Shown in pieces: positions 37,172-49,700 of a stretch of 64,000 bases of DNA (position 1 is the first letter of the stretch; the number at the start of each line of letters is the position of its first letter). The notes beneath the pieces were generated by a model. It made no database searches and was not told the DNA's origin. It saw only the letters and a list, made by a program, of their open reading frames with translations. The translations under genes were made by a program, and so were the position numbers. The stretch spans positions 139,004,198 to 139,068,197 of the forward strand of contig NC_060246.1 of assembly GCF_921293095.1 (NCBI RefSeq), written 5' to 3'. The DNA comes from Ischnura elegans. Its lineage: Eukaryota; Arthropoda; Insecta; Odonata; Coenagrionidae.

Positions 37172-38106
37172 CGCTTGTAGTTACTCATTTGTTTTTTGAT
37201 TCCAAATATCAGCATAGGGGCGGTGTCTCCGATGTACGTGAAAAATGTATACCATACCTCCGTTCTCTAAAATTCTAAACACTGACGAATGCTCCAACTG
37301 AATTGACAATAGGTAATAAAATCAAACAGAACTTAGAAGCGAACAAACGAATGAAAATTAATATACTTTCGATGTATCCTCTAAGTACAACTAGCTCAAA
37401 TATGAAACATATCCTTCGCAATAGTTAGATACCTTAGATCGAAATGTATAGGGTTGATTGAACCAGCATGGAAGAAATAAATAATTTCGTCGAAGATGTT
37501 ACATTCACAACACACTTCACTTGTCGCTTCACTCTTTACTTCATCGTCTATATGCAATCAATTCACTCAGGGGTACATTAAGGGCACAAATTTTGTTCAC
37601 TTGCACTAGCGGCAAAATGAAAGTTCACTGCACGTAGGTAGTTTCCTTGCAAATGCAGCTATACAAAACTTTCAATTCCTGTCAACAATTACACTACATA
37701 CGTTGCCTGCCTAACTTGAAGAATGGATTTTATGTCGCCTTGATCCATCCGGAAGCTTCATGCACAACATAGGCCATTTCAAAATAAGGAATAACCTTGG
37801 CAAATGTCCAGTCGGCATGCAGAGTGCTCAGGTTGCTCAGCTTGGCATCGAGAGTACAGGGAGTACAGGCCAGCCGTACAGGCTTGTTTCGTCATCACCT
37901 CTATTTCAAGATGGCCGACCGTTTTTGGCGGCGTTTAAAATTGTTCGAATTTTGATTGCTAATAATTCCATCATTACTTTTTCAACGCATCTGTCATTCA
38001 TCCCAATCAAAATAAAATTACATCAGAAGTGATATACATTCGTTTTTTTAGACAGTTTTGATAGGCTTGAACAACCCTATTGGGATGGCAGTCACACATG
38101 AGACCA

Positions 38107-39517
38107 GCGCCCTGATTATGTAACTGTGAGAAGGGTGAGAGCGATGTCGTTGCCAGGGGCAACGCGATTCCCACGACGGAAGGTGATAGCAGCGATTATG
38201 AAACCGTGATCGCTCTCTTTATCACGCTGCGAGCGTCATCGGCCTATCACGTTCGAAACCCATGGTGACAAGCATATGCTGACATAAAAACGAGCACGAA
38301 ATGCATATGTTAGCAAACAATTATTGTTTATTTAATTTAAAAATGCCCTATAACCGATTAAAAACCAATATAATTCTTAATTATTTCAACTGGAGTGCTC
38401 TGTTGACTTTATAGTTGCCCACGTTGTTCAATTGTTATATGCGCACGGTAGTGAATTCGATAGAGCTGCTTTATTTCCACACAGCAAATTGGAAAGTACT
38501 GCTAATTGAAGTACATCCGTGATTTAAACGTCAATTACTTTATATCGAAGTTTAATTATCAACATTTGCCAAGTACGTTCTCCAACATATCAACATCGTT
38601 AAACTCAACTGATTTGGGCGTTACCTGTTGGGACGATGAAATGTTCATGATGAAGCAAAACTCAGAACTATTCCACAAACTTTTATTTTAACAGACAGGT
38701 TAGTCTTGATAATGACGGTATAAACGTCGAAACTAGTAGACTGTTACAATAAAAGTTTGTGGAATAGTACTGAGTTTTGTTTCACCATGAACATCGTTAA
38801 ACTCCTTTTCCATTTTTTAATCATCATAAATCAACTATATAACGAACAAAATATATGGAACAAGTAAAGAGAGATGTGAAAGAGAAGAAATACGTAGGAG
38901 TGAAAAGATTAGCTGCTAGGAGAACTGAGTGGAGAGCTGCGTCAAACCAATCCTAGGATTGTTGACCAGTGATGATGATGAAATCAACTATTAACTACTT
39001 GTATTCAAATCGCTAGCGCGATTACACTTCCATTATCATTTCAACATTAATTAGTTTCAATCCAAGATCACGACTTTTTGGCCATTCTCTACGATATAGT
39101 AAATATAATGACTGCAGCATCTCCCGGCGAGCATTAGCATAATGGATTACGTTATCACACATCGGAAAGTAATACAACACTTTCCCCATAACTTTACCAT
39201 AATACGAGTACTTTATTATAATATTATCTATTGGCGAAGCGAAGTACTTAGCTTTGAACTGCATCCATTTTATGTTTTCGTTGTTTGTTATTGTTATTTC
39301 AAATACTCCGCAGACGACGCAATCTTGGACAGAGATGTGTCGAAGGATTTCATTGGCTCTTCAGATTTCTCAATGATACCAACCTCACGCGCTCGTACCT
39401 GTATGATACGCGCGATGACGGTGGCTTACATGATCGCGTGATACATCGGAACGTGATAGGAGAACGTGATGGTCATCTCTCGCCGTCGTCGCTGTCACAT
39501 TTACATAATCAGGGCGC
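38107..39517. mobile_element. unclassified TIR element
   Basis: GCGCCCTGATTATGTAACTG at 38107 and the inverse ending TTACATAATCAGGGCGC at 39517 are inverted repeats of at least 17 bp, followed on both sides by GCGATNNCG-rich subterminal sequence. The element is 1.4 kb, has no transposase motif, and carries a nested foldback repeat at 38646-38789. No target duplication could be fixed. It begins only 24 bp from the end of the large foldback structure. Confidence 0.65.
38646..38789. repeat. 49-bp inverted arms around a GACG-CGTC hairpin core
   Basis: The left arm 38646-38694 and right arm 38741-38789 pair at 45 of 49 positions. Between them lies CTTGATAAT, a small stem GACG/CGTC (38714-38717, 38725-38728), and GAAAC. 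The core and right arm recur at 3291-3380. The layout resembles the terminal regions of Penelope-like retroelements; that assignment is inferred. Confidence 0.6.
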
Positions 39518-42500
39518 AGGAGATTCATGATGACATGCCTAAAGAGCAAAAATGGGCCCCTGTCAATGAGAAGTTCAGCATGTTAGCCATTGTGGTCCTT
39601 TTCGAATATCTATGGGACTGGCCCATTTGTGCAAGTTCAGAATTTTTGCAGCAGGTGGTGGGAATTTCGTCACTGAGGATGCGAGATGGGGAAAAAGATA
39701 GGTGTGCATCGGAATGTTTTCTTAAAAGACTTAGTGAATGGAGACAGAATAGTGTCTCAAAAACCCTCCTTCCACCAACCACCACGTGGCTCATTAGGAA
39801 GGGTGGGAAGCTCAGCTAGCTACACTTCAAACACATTCTTTTTTCCTTTCCATTCCTGACAATTTTCAATGATGACCAAGCTTAGAAAATCATTGATTTC
39901 CATTTAGATTCAAAATGGAAAGCCGTCCTATTCCTTCCCTGTCACCTTTTCTATCTGGTATTCTACACATGTGCAGAATACATCTCCGGATATTCATATT
40001 TATATATGAACTTCTGTCAGTAACAAAAATTTTTGACTCCGAAATGCCTCTGAGTTATGTGCAATTTAACAATTGACCTAATGGTATATGAGCCCTATGT
40101 TATCCTACTTGCTCTGCTGGAAAATTTCCTCACAACTATACATGGGAAGGAAAAAGGAATGGGTGAATACATAGAATTATGAAGCATGTGTGGTCACAAC
40201 CCAGAGACAAACTCCACAAAGCCAAATTATCTGTAAAAGACTAGAGGTACTTCCTTAGGATAATTAAGGAATCAATAGAGATCATCAAAGCAAACAATTT
40301 TAAAAGAGAGGATAGTTATCACCTGTCAGGACCATTCAAGAGGATATATGGACCAAAATTTGGGCCAAACACAGTTTTAGGGGGAGAATAGACTCATGAA
40401 AACACTGCAGACACTTGAAGATTCTTGGAGGATACCCATAGAAACTGTTGTCCTCATACCACCATATATGCAGATGGAACCCAAAGGATGGTCAATCCTT
40501 CAATCAAGCTCAATGGAGGCCTATGCCACAAAATCATTGACTTTCATGGCCCCTACACATGAAATACATCGGTAAGAGGAACACATGATATGAATAGGTA
40601 GATGTGATCCCAATAACTGCTAAAACCTCCATCAATAAAATACATATGTATACACCTTCACTGTAAGGCTCTCATTTCAAGATTGGTGAAATATTGGCCC
40701 AAAATAACTAAGCATGTATGTACTTCAAAATCAAGATCTAATGAATATGATGCAGCTGGATCTCCATATCTTACAGTGAAACCAGATAGAATTAATTGGA
40801 AACTGCAAAGAGGGCAGAGAAAAACAGAATTTGTTAGTCTTCTTGTTTGATGTTAAATGGCAGTAATTTAAACCAACTAAAAATTGAATACTTCATGAGG
40901 CAACAAAAATTATTAGGCTAAGTAACAGTTGATACCTCCAAATTATTATCTCTTGGGTTAATGTGCAATAGGAAATGAAGATGAATTTTATTAGAAAAAT
41001 ATCCATTTGATCCAAACTGCTTGTACATGGAAGATAAAAAAACACGCATCATTGAAAAATAAACTGATAGCAAAATATGCAGGTACAGCATCATGAGTAC
41101 AGTTAAAATCCACTTCACTGCATCTTTTACAAAAAAAATATAGATTAAATTCACACTCAAAATGACTCATGTAGCCAAAATGGAGAATTATAAATTAAGC
41201 ATAGACAATATTTTGGCTAATAAGCTCAGTAGCTTCATAAAATTACTATATGAATAAATTTTTAAAGAAAAGATTAACAGAGCAGGGTGGTCATATGTAA
41301 CTGCATTGCAAATGTAGTCCCCATCGCAGCACCATTGCAATCTACTGCGGCTCAAAAAGAACTATTAAAAAAAAACAAGTGTATTTTTGTGCAGAATTAT
41401 AAATATTTTGACTGAGTGAATGCAGCAGCATGCATCAATGACTGTATATGCAATATGGCTTCAGTTTAACTAATGATTGGTCATTATGTACATTTATGGT
41501 ATAAGAAACCAATTAATTGCAATACTATATTGTCAATCAACATTGGCAAGCATCACTCTAAGTGCTCCACTGGTGCTCAAGATTCATTTCTTGTAACCTG
41601 TAGTTTGTACATTAGCGCAATTATTTGAAAGATACTAAGGGACTAGATGCTGAACAATGTGAATTAATTGTAAGCCATTTTCAATGAGAAATATCACAAA
41701 TGGAAAGTGTTACTTTTCCCCCTCTCTTTCTTGGGAACTGAAAAACAATACGTTTCCACAAGTTTAGAAGAATGGTTTTTCATTGAGTGATTATTTGTAA
41801 GAAAAAGCTGATTCTCTTTCACAAGTACAAAAATAAAACAAGTGAGATGGAAAACAACAATACTCAATAGCTAATGCATTACAAAATCCACAAGATATAA
41901 ATTACTAACATAATAAATTGTATATTACAAGAATATCATTTTCAAGAGATGTGATTCCATTCTGCTCATATGCAGAGAGCCAAGTGACCAATAATGAAAC
42001 CTTAAAAAACGTAAATGCAACTGATACATCCTTATCAAACACAGCATGCAGAAAATTATACCTTGGCATTGTTTATAACTGTTGAAGATTTTTAAAAAAG
42101 CAAAGTATAAACAGAGGGGCAGATACGTAAAAAAATTTAATTTTTCCACACTAAAGTGTAACTTCTGCTCCATCTTTAAACTATGATTTGCATTCTCATT
42201 TGCATCATTTTTAAAGCATACACAACTTTAAAACATTTCAAATTGTTTCTTCTGAAATAAGGATATTAAAAAAAGAGGTATTTCTTTAAGTGTACATGCC
42301 CATCAACATTAGCTTCACATGCCTTTGGTATGTAAAGACTTGTCAAATGAATTTTAACACTCATATCTTGAGCTGCTATCAGAAAAATGATTACTAAGAA
42401 AATTCACTTTTTACGCATGAAAGGGTGCATATGAAATAATTTTGCAGTCACCTCTCTCTTCACTGGTTGAACAAAATTTCCTTATGATTGTACACAAACT

Positions 42501-42937
42501 GTAGCTTTGCATGTCTCAAGTAATGAAGATCATGGTTGAGTTAGGAAAAGCAAAACTGGGTTACGAAATAGAGCACAGAATGCATGAGAGGCAGCATGAA
42601 GGCACGTGTGCACTACTGCCCTTATTCCATGCGTTCACTCTCACTGCCCTCTTGATAACAACGCATAACGAGGGAGGGAAGAGGGGAGGGAACTCTAAGG
42701 AGGATAACAGGGATGAGGGAAACTGGCAACACCGCTGCGCCACTTCCACAGGAACACATTCTTTCCGGATGAAATGTTCAAAGGCACAAGTTTCGCACCT
42801 GATAAGTTTTTTTGTTATTTACAAGTGAAAATGTATAAAAACAACTCAAACATTCAAATTTAAGGTGGTACCTAATTTTTTAGTGAATGACTCATTTTTT
42901 AAAAACTGGTAGAAAAATTGTCTAATAATGGTGATGC
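39518..42937. other. region downstream of Axin; possible 3' UTR near 42937
   Basis: No exon or coding relic was recognised. About 85 bp at 40558-40643 are similar to 48115-48202 (both contain TGTGATCCCAATAACT), so an old dispersed repeat is present. The part next to the Axin stop should hold its 3' UTR, but no polyadenylation site could be fixed. Confidence 0.4.
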
Positions 42938-45900
42938 TCAATCAATTGGCTTCACCTGAGCCATCACTTTTCCTTCCCACAAAGGCAAAATTTCATTATC
43001 ATCCATTATTTCCTCTTGAATCACTTTCATATCAAGGTCCTCACATTCCGTCTTGAAGAAATACCTGTAATTACAAAAAAGTACAGCTAGTAAAAATCTC
43101 ATAGCCTTGAAGCATCTCAGCCAAACTGAAATGCTTAAAAAATAATGCTCTTCTTGCACACATAATGCATTAAAACTATGGTTTTTCTAAATAAATTCAT
43201 TCAATTTTAAACAAAACCTAACAATTTCAAGGTATTTAGACCAATAGCAAATTTTTACAACCTTTATCCTTATAACCTCACTTACACCTAATTTCATCCT
43301 TAATCAGATGATGATGATGATATCAACCATATTGAAACTGATCGGTGATAAATTATTTTTGTGGGCATTTTCAAGTCTCTTGCATTAATATTTACCTACC
43401 TGATTTCAATAAATTTTGAACTTTATTTGGTCTAATTGCTATAATCTAAGATTTGAAACTGAATTTTTATGCCAATGCCATTTCTCCAAATTTGATTAAG
43501 GGGCATGTGACAATTTCACTGTACCAATAGTCATGCACTTTTTCCAAACTGTTCTTTGGCACCAGCTCTTAGTTACAGTGCGATTCATAGATGGCACTTT
43601 AGGCTAAAGTATACTTTAGCTGGGCAAAAGTCTGCTTTTTCCATTTCATAAACGCCACTTTAGAAGAAAAATGGCCGAATCGTCACTTTACTGTAAAGTG
43701 CCCAACGGGAGCTCACTTTATGGCTAAAGTGTCCTTAACGGATGAATAAATATGGCCGCAGCGGCCATTATTGAAGATGAAATATGAAGATATTTGGGTT
43801 ACAGAAATGAATAGGAACTATTTTTTTTGAGAGAACACAGCAGCAGACTGGCACGTTTCAAGAAATAACCAGACATGTAATATATGTATTTTCCCTGAAA
43901 ATATATCGAGTCGGTATTGATGGAGATGACCCACTACATACTTATATTTTGCTGTTGAACTCTATTGTTCGTTATACTACCTAGGAAATTTTTATGATTA
44001 TGTGATAATTACAACACAGTAAGTGGTTGAACAAGTTGGCATAATTTATGTTGATTTTGAATAAAAGCTAATTTTTAAGTTCTTAGGTTATTTACGTGTT
44101 TATATTCTAGAATTTCCCTTGTTTACATTGGCGTCAATGGTCTTCGTCAGCAAACACTTGATTTTCATGTCGTTTGGCCAGCCAAATGCTAGTTTCTGTA
44201 CGTTGCATTGCATTTCAAGCGTTTTCATTCCATAATTGCTTTCAGTACTCTTTCCGCATGCCTCCATATCACGTTTAACATGTTTCTGTCATTTTGAAAC
44301 TAGAGAGTTTTTGTTTCGTTTTTCGACTACGCATTTGAATGTTAACAATGATGATATAGGATCTCGTCATGAAGTACAGCAATAAAAAAATAAAACATAC
44401 TTTCCTTCGTAGTCATATTATCTGCAGCAAAGCAATATTTTCTCGAGGATGTAGGATTGATATGAAATTTTCCTTACACAGCATCATGGACTTCATTGAA
44501 CTGTTTTACAACAAAATTCGTGAATGGATACTTGGTGTTAGGTATTCACAAAGGAATCATTTGGAGTAGACACAGGGATATTTATTGATATAAATCCATT
44601 CTCAAATTCAAAATGTTTCATTGCGTAGTCATGCACTCATTCGTTTGGTAATTCTAGAGAGTCCATTTCTTTTGTATACACAGCCCTGCACGTCAACATT
44701 TCAAGAATTAAAATATTGGTAAGCACAAAAGAATTCTTCTAAAATGCAATTGTTCCAATGTAACTATTCTCAGGTAAATCTTCAAATTAATTGGAACAGT
44801 TTCAAGTTAACGCGAGAGAATTTCACTATTTCACCCACCTTCAATGAACGTATACCATCAAACTTCGACTAGCATGTAGTCCAAACAACCGTATGCAGTT
44901 AAAAATACAAGATGATCGTAAAATGACATAAAAATATCAGCGTTTGAATCTTTACTCCGCTGGAAACATCGAACAGCATTTCCAATGCACGGAGCTAATT
45001 AAAAGTGAGCTTTTATTCAGCCAACTCAGTAATGAACACAGAAAAAAGTTAGTGGGGAAAAGCTTTCAATCATGCAGTATTCATTTACATTTGCACACAA
45101 AATGAGAGAACGAGAAAATGCATCTTGATAAAATCTTTGCACAATACAACATGGAAACCCGGTCACCAGAAACATGTAAACAAGTACGCAATTAATATCG
45201 TGTGTCAACTTTTTCTTCACTTTTTCGCAGCGTTCATTGCCAACACTCAAAATTTCAATGCCAGATCGAGACATTAGCAGCTAAAGGGCCACTTTATAAA
45301 GTGAGATCCTTGAAACGACTCTGCAACACACATTTGCTTAAGTCTCACTTTACTGTAAAGAGAGACTTTGTAAAGTGAGCGATTTCAATGTCGTCTATGA
45401 ATCGCACCCTTAGCCAACCTTCTCTACTTTGAATTTTCCATCCCACAGCTTTCTTCAACAATTCTAAGAGACATTTTAGTTACAGATAAGATAGTAGGCT
45501 CTATTAACCATTATTCTATGATCAATGAATTAGAGGTCTCCAACTTGCTGAAATCTGAAGGAGAAATACTTGTGCTGTGTATGATTAATGCAAGAATTTT
45601 TGCAACCCCTTGGCATTAGTCATCAAACTTTTCCTGTGTAAATAAGAAAGAGCCTATTGAAATTTTCCATACATACGAAATATCAAAACTCCACTCCTCC
45701 CCATGAACCATTACCAAGTTTGGGGGAAGAGAGGATCTCTGAAAAATCTATGATACGTAACGAGGGGTAGGGTTCACTCAAAGTAATTTAGCTCTGGCAA
45801 CTGGCATTGGCATTTATTTGGATAAGTTGACAGTACTGTTTGCAAATCAAAATTAAAATGAATGTTTTAACATATCGTTGGCTACTTTTGGACTGAAAAC

Positions 45901-46775
45901 ACAATGTTTTATAGTTATTTTAACAACAAATTGAACTTCAACTGATAGGTAAGCATACATATTTTTTCATTTAACCTTTTATGAGGGGTCTTAGATTGTC
46001 CAAAACTAATTAATTCCCTATACGTTCAATATTCTCCGATTCAAATTTTAACAATTTCTAACTGCTCGTGTGAAAATGCAACTAAATCCCTCAGTACAAA
46101 ATCTTCTTTTTCTGGCCTCGTCAAATTCATAATGTGACAATTTCATTGTACCAACAGTCGTGTACTTTCTCCAAACTGTTCTTTGGCACAAACTCTTACT
46201 TAGCCAACCTTCTCTACTTTGAATTTGTCTCTCCACCAGCTGCTGCGATCACAAAGCAAAGGGAACACCATTGGGAGATAGAGAGAGCACTGGATAATTT
46301 TAAATGAAATTAAGGGATGTAGTTTGGTGAAAAAGAAATTAAGAGAAGTCTTACTTGGATCAAAATGAAGACATATAAAGGTATGAAAAAAAAATGCGGT
46401 GATTGCAGATAGAGGAATGAAGGGCATGCACATTGTGGTATTCATTGGAAAATTACTAAAAACAAGAATAACTCTCACCTATAGCTGCCCTTCTTTGGAA
46501 GGTACTCCTTGAAGTGCTTCAGAGTCAACTGCCGGCCAGGGATTTTTGTTCGGTAAGGAAATTGCTCATCACAAAATGAGAACACAACGGTGGTAAATTC
46601 TGGCCCAGCACTACCTTCTCCTGATGGTGGTGGGGGACCAACCCCTACTCCCGAGCCTCGACTTGTATTACGGCCTTTTCTTAAAGTAGATGGGTTGGAA
46701 ACTGATGTAAGAGCTGTGCCAGCAGCACTTCCCATTACACCCTCAACATGACATCCTTTCCCAGACAAACTGAAC
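42938..46775 (-). CDS. Axin: Axin DIX domain exons
   Basis: Exons 46775-46479 and 43064-42938 encode the C-terminal DIX domain. The first contributes [20 protein letters not shown] and [17 protein letters not shown]; the second continues [19 protein letters not shown] and [16 protein letters not shown] to the stop at 42938-42940. DIX domains polymerise head to tail and bind the DIX domain of Dishevelled. The intron between the two halves is 3.4 kb and contains a Harbinger element plus a duplicated segment. Confidence 0.94.
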
Positions 46776-49700
46776 CTGAAAAAAAAAAGAAAATATTTGT
46801 ACACAATGTGTAAAACACACACCATTCATCAAAAATTTATATTCTAGGTGTACTTTGGTAATTTACTTATATGTTTAATTATTAATAAAATGCTTGATAA
46901 ACCCTTTTCATAATGATTAGTGATTCTCAAAGCTGGGATTCCTTGCATTTCATTATTAATTAATAATAAAGCATCTAAAAGAGCATCTACAACAAAAATA
47001 AAATATTGACAATACAAAGTAATCCTGTACGTTGAACATTGATAATGTTTTAAAAAAATTATGAAAACCGATAGTTAACTTGTAAAACTAACTAACTAAT
47101 GTAGAAAATGTGATTGGCATTTGTCAACAGCAAAACAATTTAAAATAATATCTATAACTGGAAGCTCAGTTTTCTAGGGACTTTACCCCTCTCTTTACTC
47201 AACAACAAAGAGTTCATTATGTCTTCTGACATTTTATACTAAAAGAGATCAGATGAAACAAGGTAGATTAATCTAGTCAGGTCAAAAGGCAACTATTCTT
47301 CATGTTTTTTAAACTTTGTGTGACAAAATTTAATGAAGTCTATTTTCAAAATATAATGTGTTACTATGTTGTTGTTAAAATTTAGGAGGTAACCATCTAC
47401 TGTGTCAGCATAGGTATTATCGTTCATCTTCATAACACTTTTAGCCCTGACAATGAAACGAATTACGTTCCACATTGTTGACAAAAAGCTGATTTATGAT
47501 TACCAATGGTACTTTAGAACATCCCTACTCCAATGCCCAATGACCAGAATATAAGCCATATTTTTCAAAAATTCAAACCAAATTTTGTTTCAGCCATATT
47601 TTTCTTGGATTGGATTTTCATTATGTGTATCTAACACTTTATCAAAGAGGGATAGATAAGAATTAAATAAAGCAGATAATATTTTACTGTAACAAAAAAC
47701 ATCTTCTGATAGCTCACCTCTGTCTCGTCAGTTGAACTTGAGAGGCAGAATTATTTCCACCAACACTGTTTCGAGGCCTAAAATCATCCTCCAGCCGCCT
47801 CCTTGCTTCTTCCAGCTGAGTGGGTGTGTGCGGAAGGGGTAGAGGAGGCATACAAGGATCTGCTACAAATGGTTGAGCAGGGCTGTGACCTCCACCCCAT
47901 CCTCCACCTGAGACTCCTGATGAACAAATGCCTGCATTTTGGGTGCCAGTCCCACTTGCCCTCTCTAGCGAACCTGAGCGAGACGATGAATTGTACACAA
48001 CCACTGACTTCTTCCCCCTCCTATAAAAAAAATTAAATATGATTTTTAATTAGCAGGAAAATGTTTAATTCAAAATTATCAATCCTAGAATAACTGAAAA
48101 CAATGCCTTGGTCACATGAAATACTGACGTAACAGGAATACATGAGAGGGATATGCAGGTGTGATCCCAATAACTTCTGAGCCCTGCATTAGCAAAATGT
48201 AATGCCATTTAGACTGAAATTTATTTTTTAAATGATACTCATCCATTTAATCAACATCTCCGGGGAACACCATATACACTTCCTCTTCTGATATTCTAAA
48301 CAAACATGAAAATTCAGGAATCAAATTATTTAAAAATTTGATTGAAATTATTAATAAAATTTATCTGTGTATGTCAACTAGTGCCGATCACCGATGATTG
48401 CCAGCTGGCCTTGGCTCCACCGCCGGGAAAAACCGGCCTGTGCACCAGGCCCTGCACACCTAAAAGGCACCAAGCTGGATGGAGAAGGGTAACCTCATAA
48501 AGTTTTGTTCAGGACATCCAATTTACGGCACTGACTTAATTGATGATTTTTTGAATAAAATGTTGTCACATGTAACAATTATTGTTGACAATGTGAAATA
48601 AACGGAAAGGTAGTATTGTAAAAAAAATAGTGCCATTAAGTTGTGTGTGCCCTCTCTCTCGATGTTTCGCTCTAATTACTTATTTATTGTGTTCATAAAG
48701 TGTGGGTAATTTGATTTGTGAAGTTACATTATGTGTTGTTGCTCTCGATTTTCTTCGTGTGTACTTTTCCTGGACAAATTTACTTGTAAAGTGTGTTAAT
48801 TTGGTTTGTTGAATTGAAAGTGAACATTACACACCTCTTGACATTAATAAAGAAAAGTTTGTGCACTCATTACTTGTGATGCTAGTTATTGCTGAATAAT
48901 CCTTTGCATCACCAGCGCAATCCGTCATTGTGGGTGACAAATATACTCGTACAACAGTTGATCGTATTTGTGTAGTTGCATATATATATATTAGAAATTA
49001 CCGTAATATAATAAATATGTATTGTATTTTAACACCCAAAGATGTACGCGACATTCATTATGAGATCAAAATCACGAGTTATTTTAAATGGACGGAGAAG
49101 TAATATGCCAGTTCTATTGACCTTTGAGACATTCCCTTAAACTTTTACTCAACATTTTAGTAACAGCATAAGTTTTCACGTAATTTAACATAGTTTTCAA
49201 TGGCTTGGAACTGCCATTACTTACACTAGCAGTAACTGAGTATGGATGTAGTTGACTGGAAGATGGCTTTGTTGTTTTGAGTTTTATTACGCAAATTCTG
49301 GATTTCACAGGCACAAAGCCGGTGATTACAAATTTATTAGGGCACTTGTATGTAAATATTAATGGTTTTCAAGGCAAGCCACGGTCAATACCAAAGTTAA
49401 TAGTTGTTAGAATAGCAAAGCTGAAGCGGTTTCAGCATAGTAGTGTTGACAGTAGTTATTTTACGTAAAAAAAGTTTTTACGTAAGTACACAAGCATGGA
49501 AGCAATACATTACTACATCCCCAATTTGTTTTTCTTTAATTATAAGTGGTTTTCAAGGCATGACAGAACCCGTTCAGAAGTTAAAAGCAATTAAAACGGT
49601 GAAGCCAAAAAGGTTTCATCACGGTATTGTTGACAGTAATTATTGGTACTTATGTTACGTAAAATATTTACTCATTAGCATCAAATCTGGTTATTGAAGC

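Larger units (their letters stand above)
22282..38082. mobile_element. putative giant foldback element with satellite arms
   Basis: Both ends carry CAATAGGGTTGTTCA pointing inward (22282 on plus, 38082 on minus). Diverged terminal homology follows: CCATCTTGAA, then a GTGATGACG/GTGACGTCA-like stretch, then ACAAGCCTGTA at corresponding positions. Inside these ends, two arrays of a roughly 346-bp satellite face each other (23260-26336 and 34450-37171), leaving an 8.1-kb loop. The loop holds a Ulp1-type protease relic and later insertions (two pogo-like elements, nested hAT MITEs, a LINE). Tandem-repeat inverted arms around a coding loop are the layout of foldback elements. No transposase and no target-site duplication were found, so limits and class are provisional. 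Confidence 0.5.

Noticed and set aside
22274-38090. Target-site duplication for the foldback structure
   Set aside because: Flanks GCTTAGTT and GGATGGCA do not match, so no duplication is claimed and the limits stay provisional.
38250-38270. tRNA B-box-like GTTCGAAACCC
   Set aside because: No cloverleaf could be built around it and it lies in a TIR element.
38701-38740. Functional hammerhead ribozyme
   Set aside because: The CUGANGA box is not matched (TTGATAA) and the half-copy at 3291 has a broken stem. Only a family relationship is suggested.
39142-39819. Overlapping frames of 99-117 codons
   Set aside because: No recognisable domain, no splice context, and part of the region belongs to a TIR element.
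42511-42828. 105-codon open frame downstream of Axin
   Set aside because: Low-complexity composition and no motif; probably part of the Axin 3' region.
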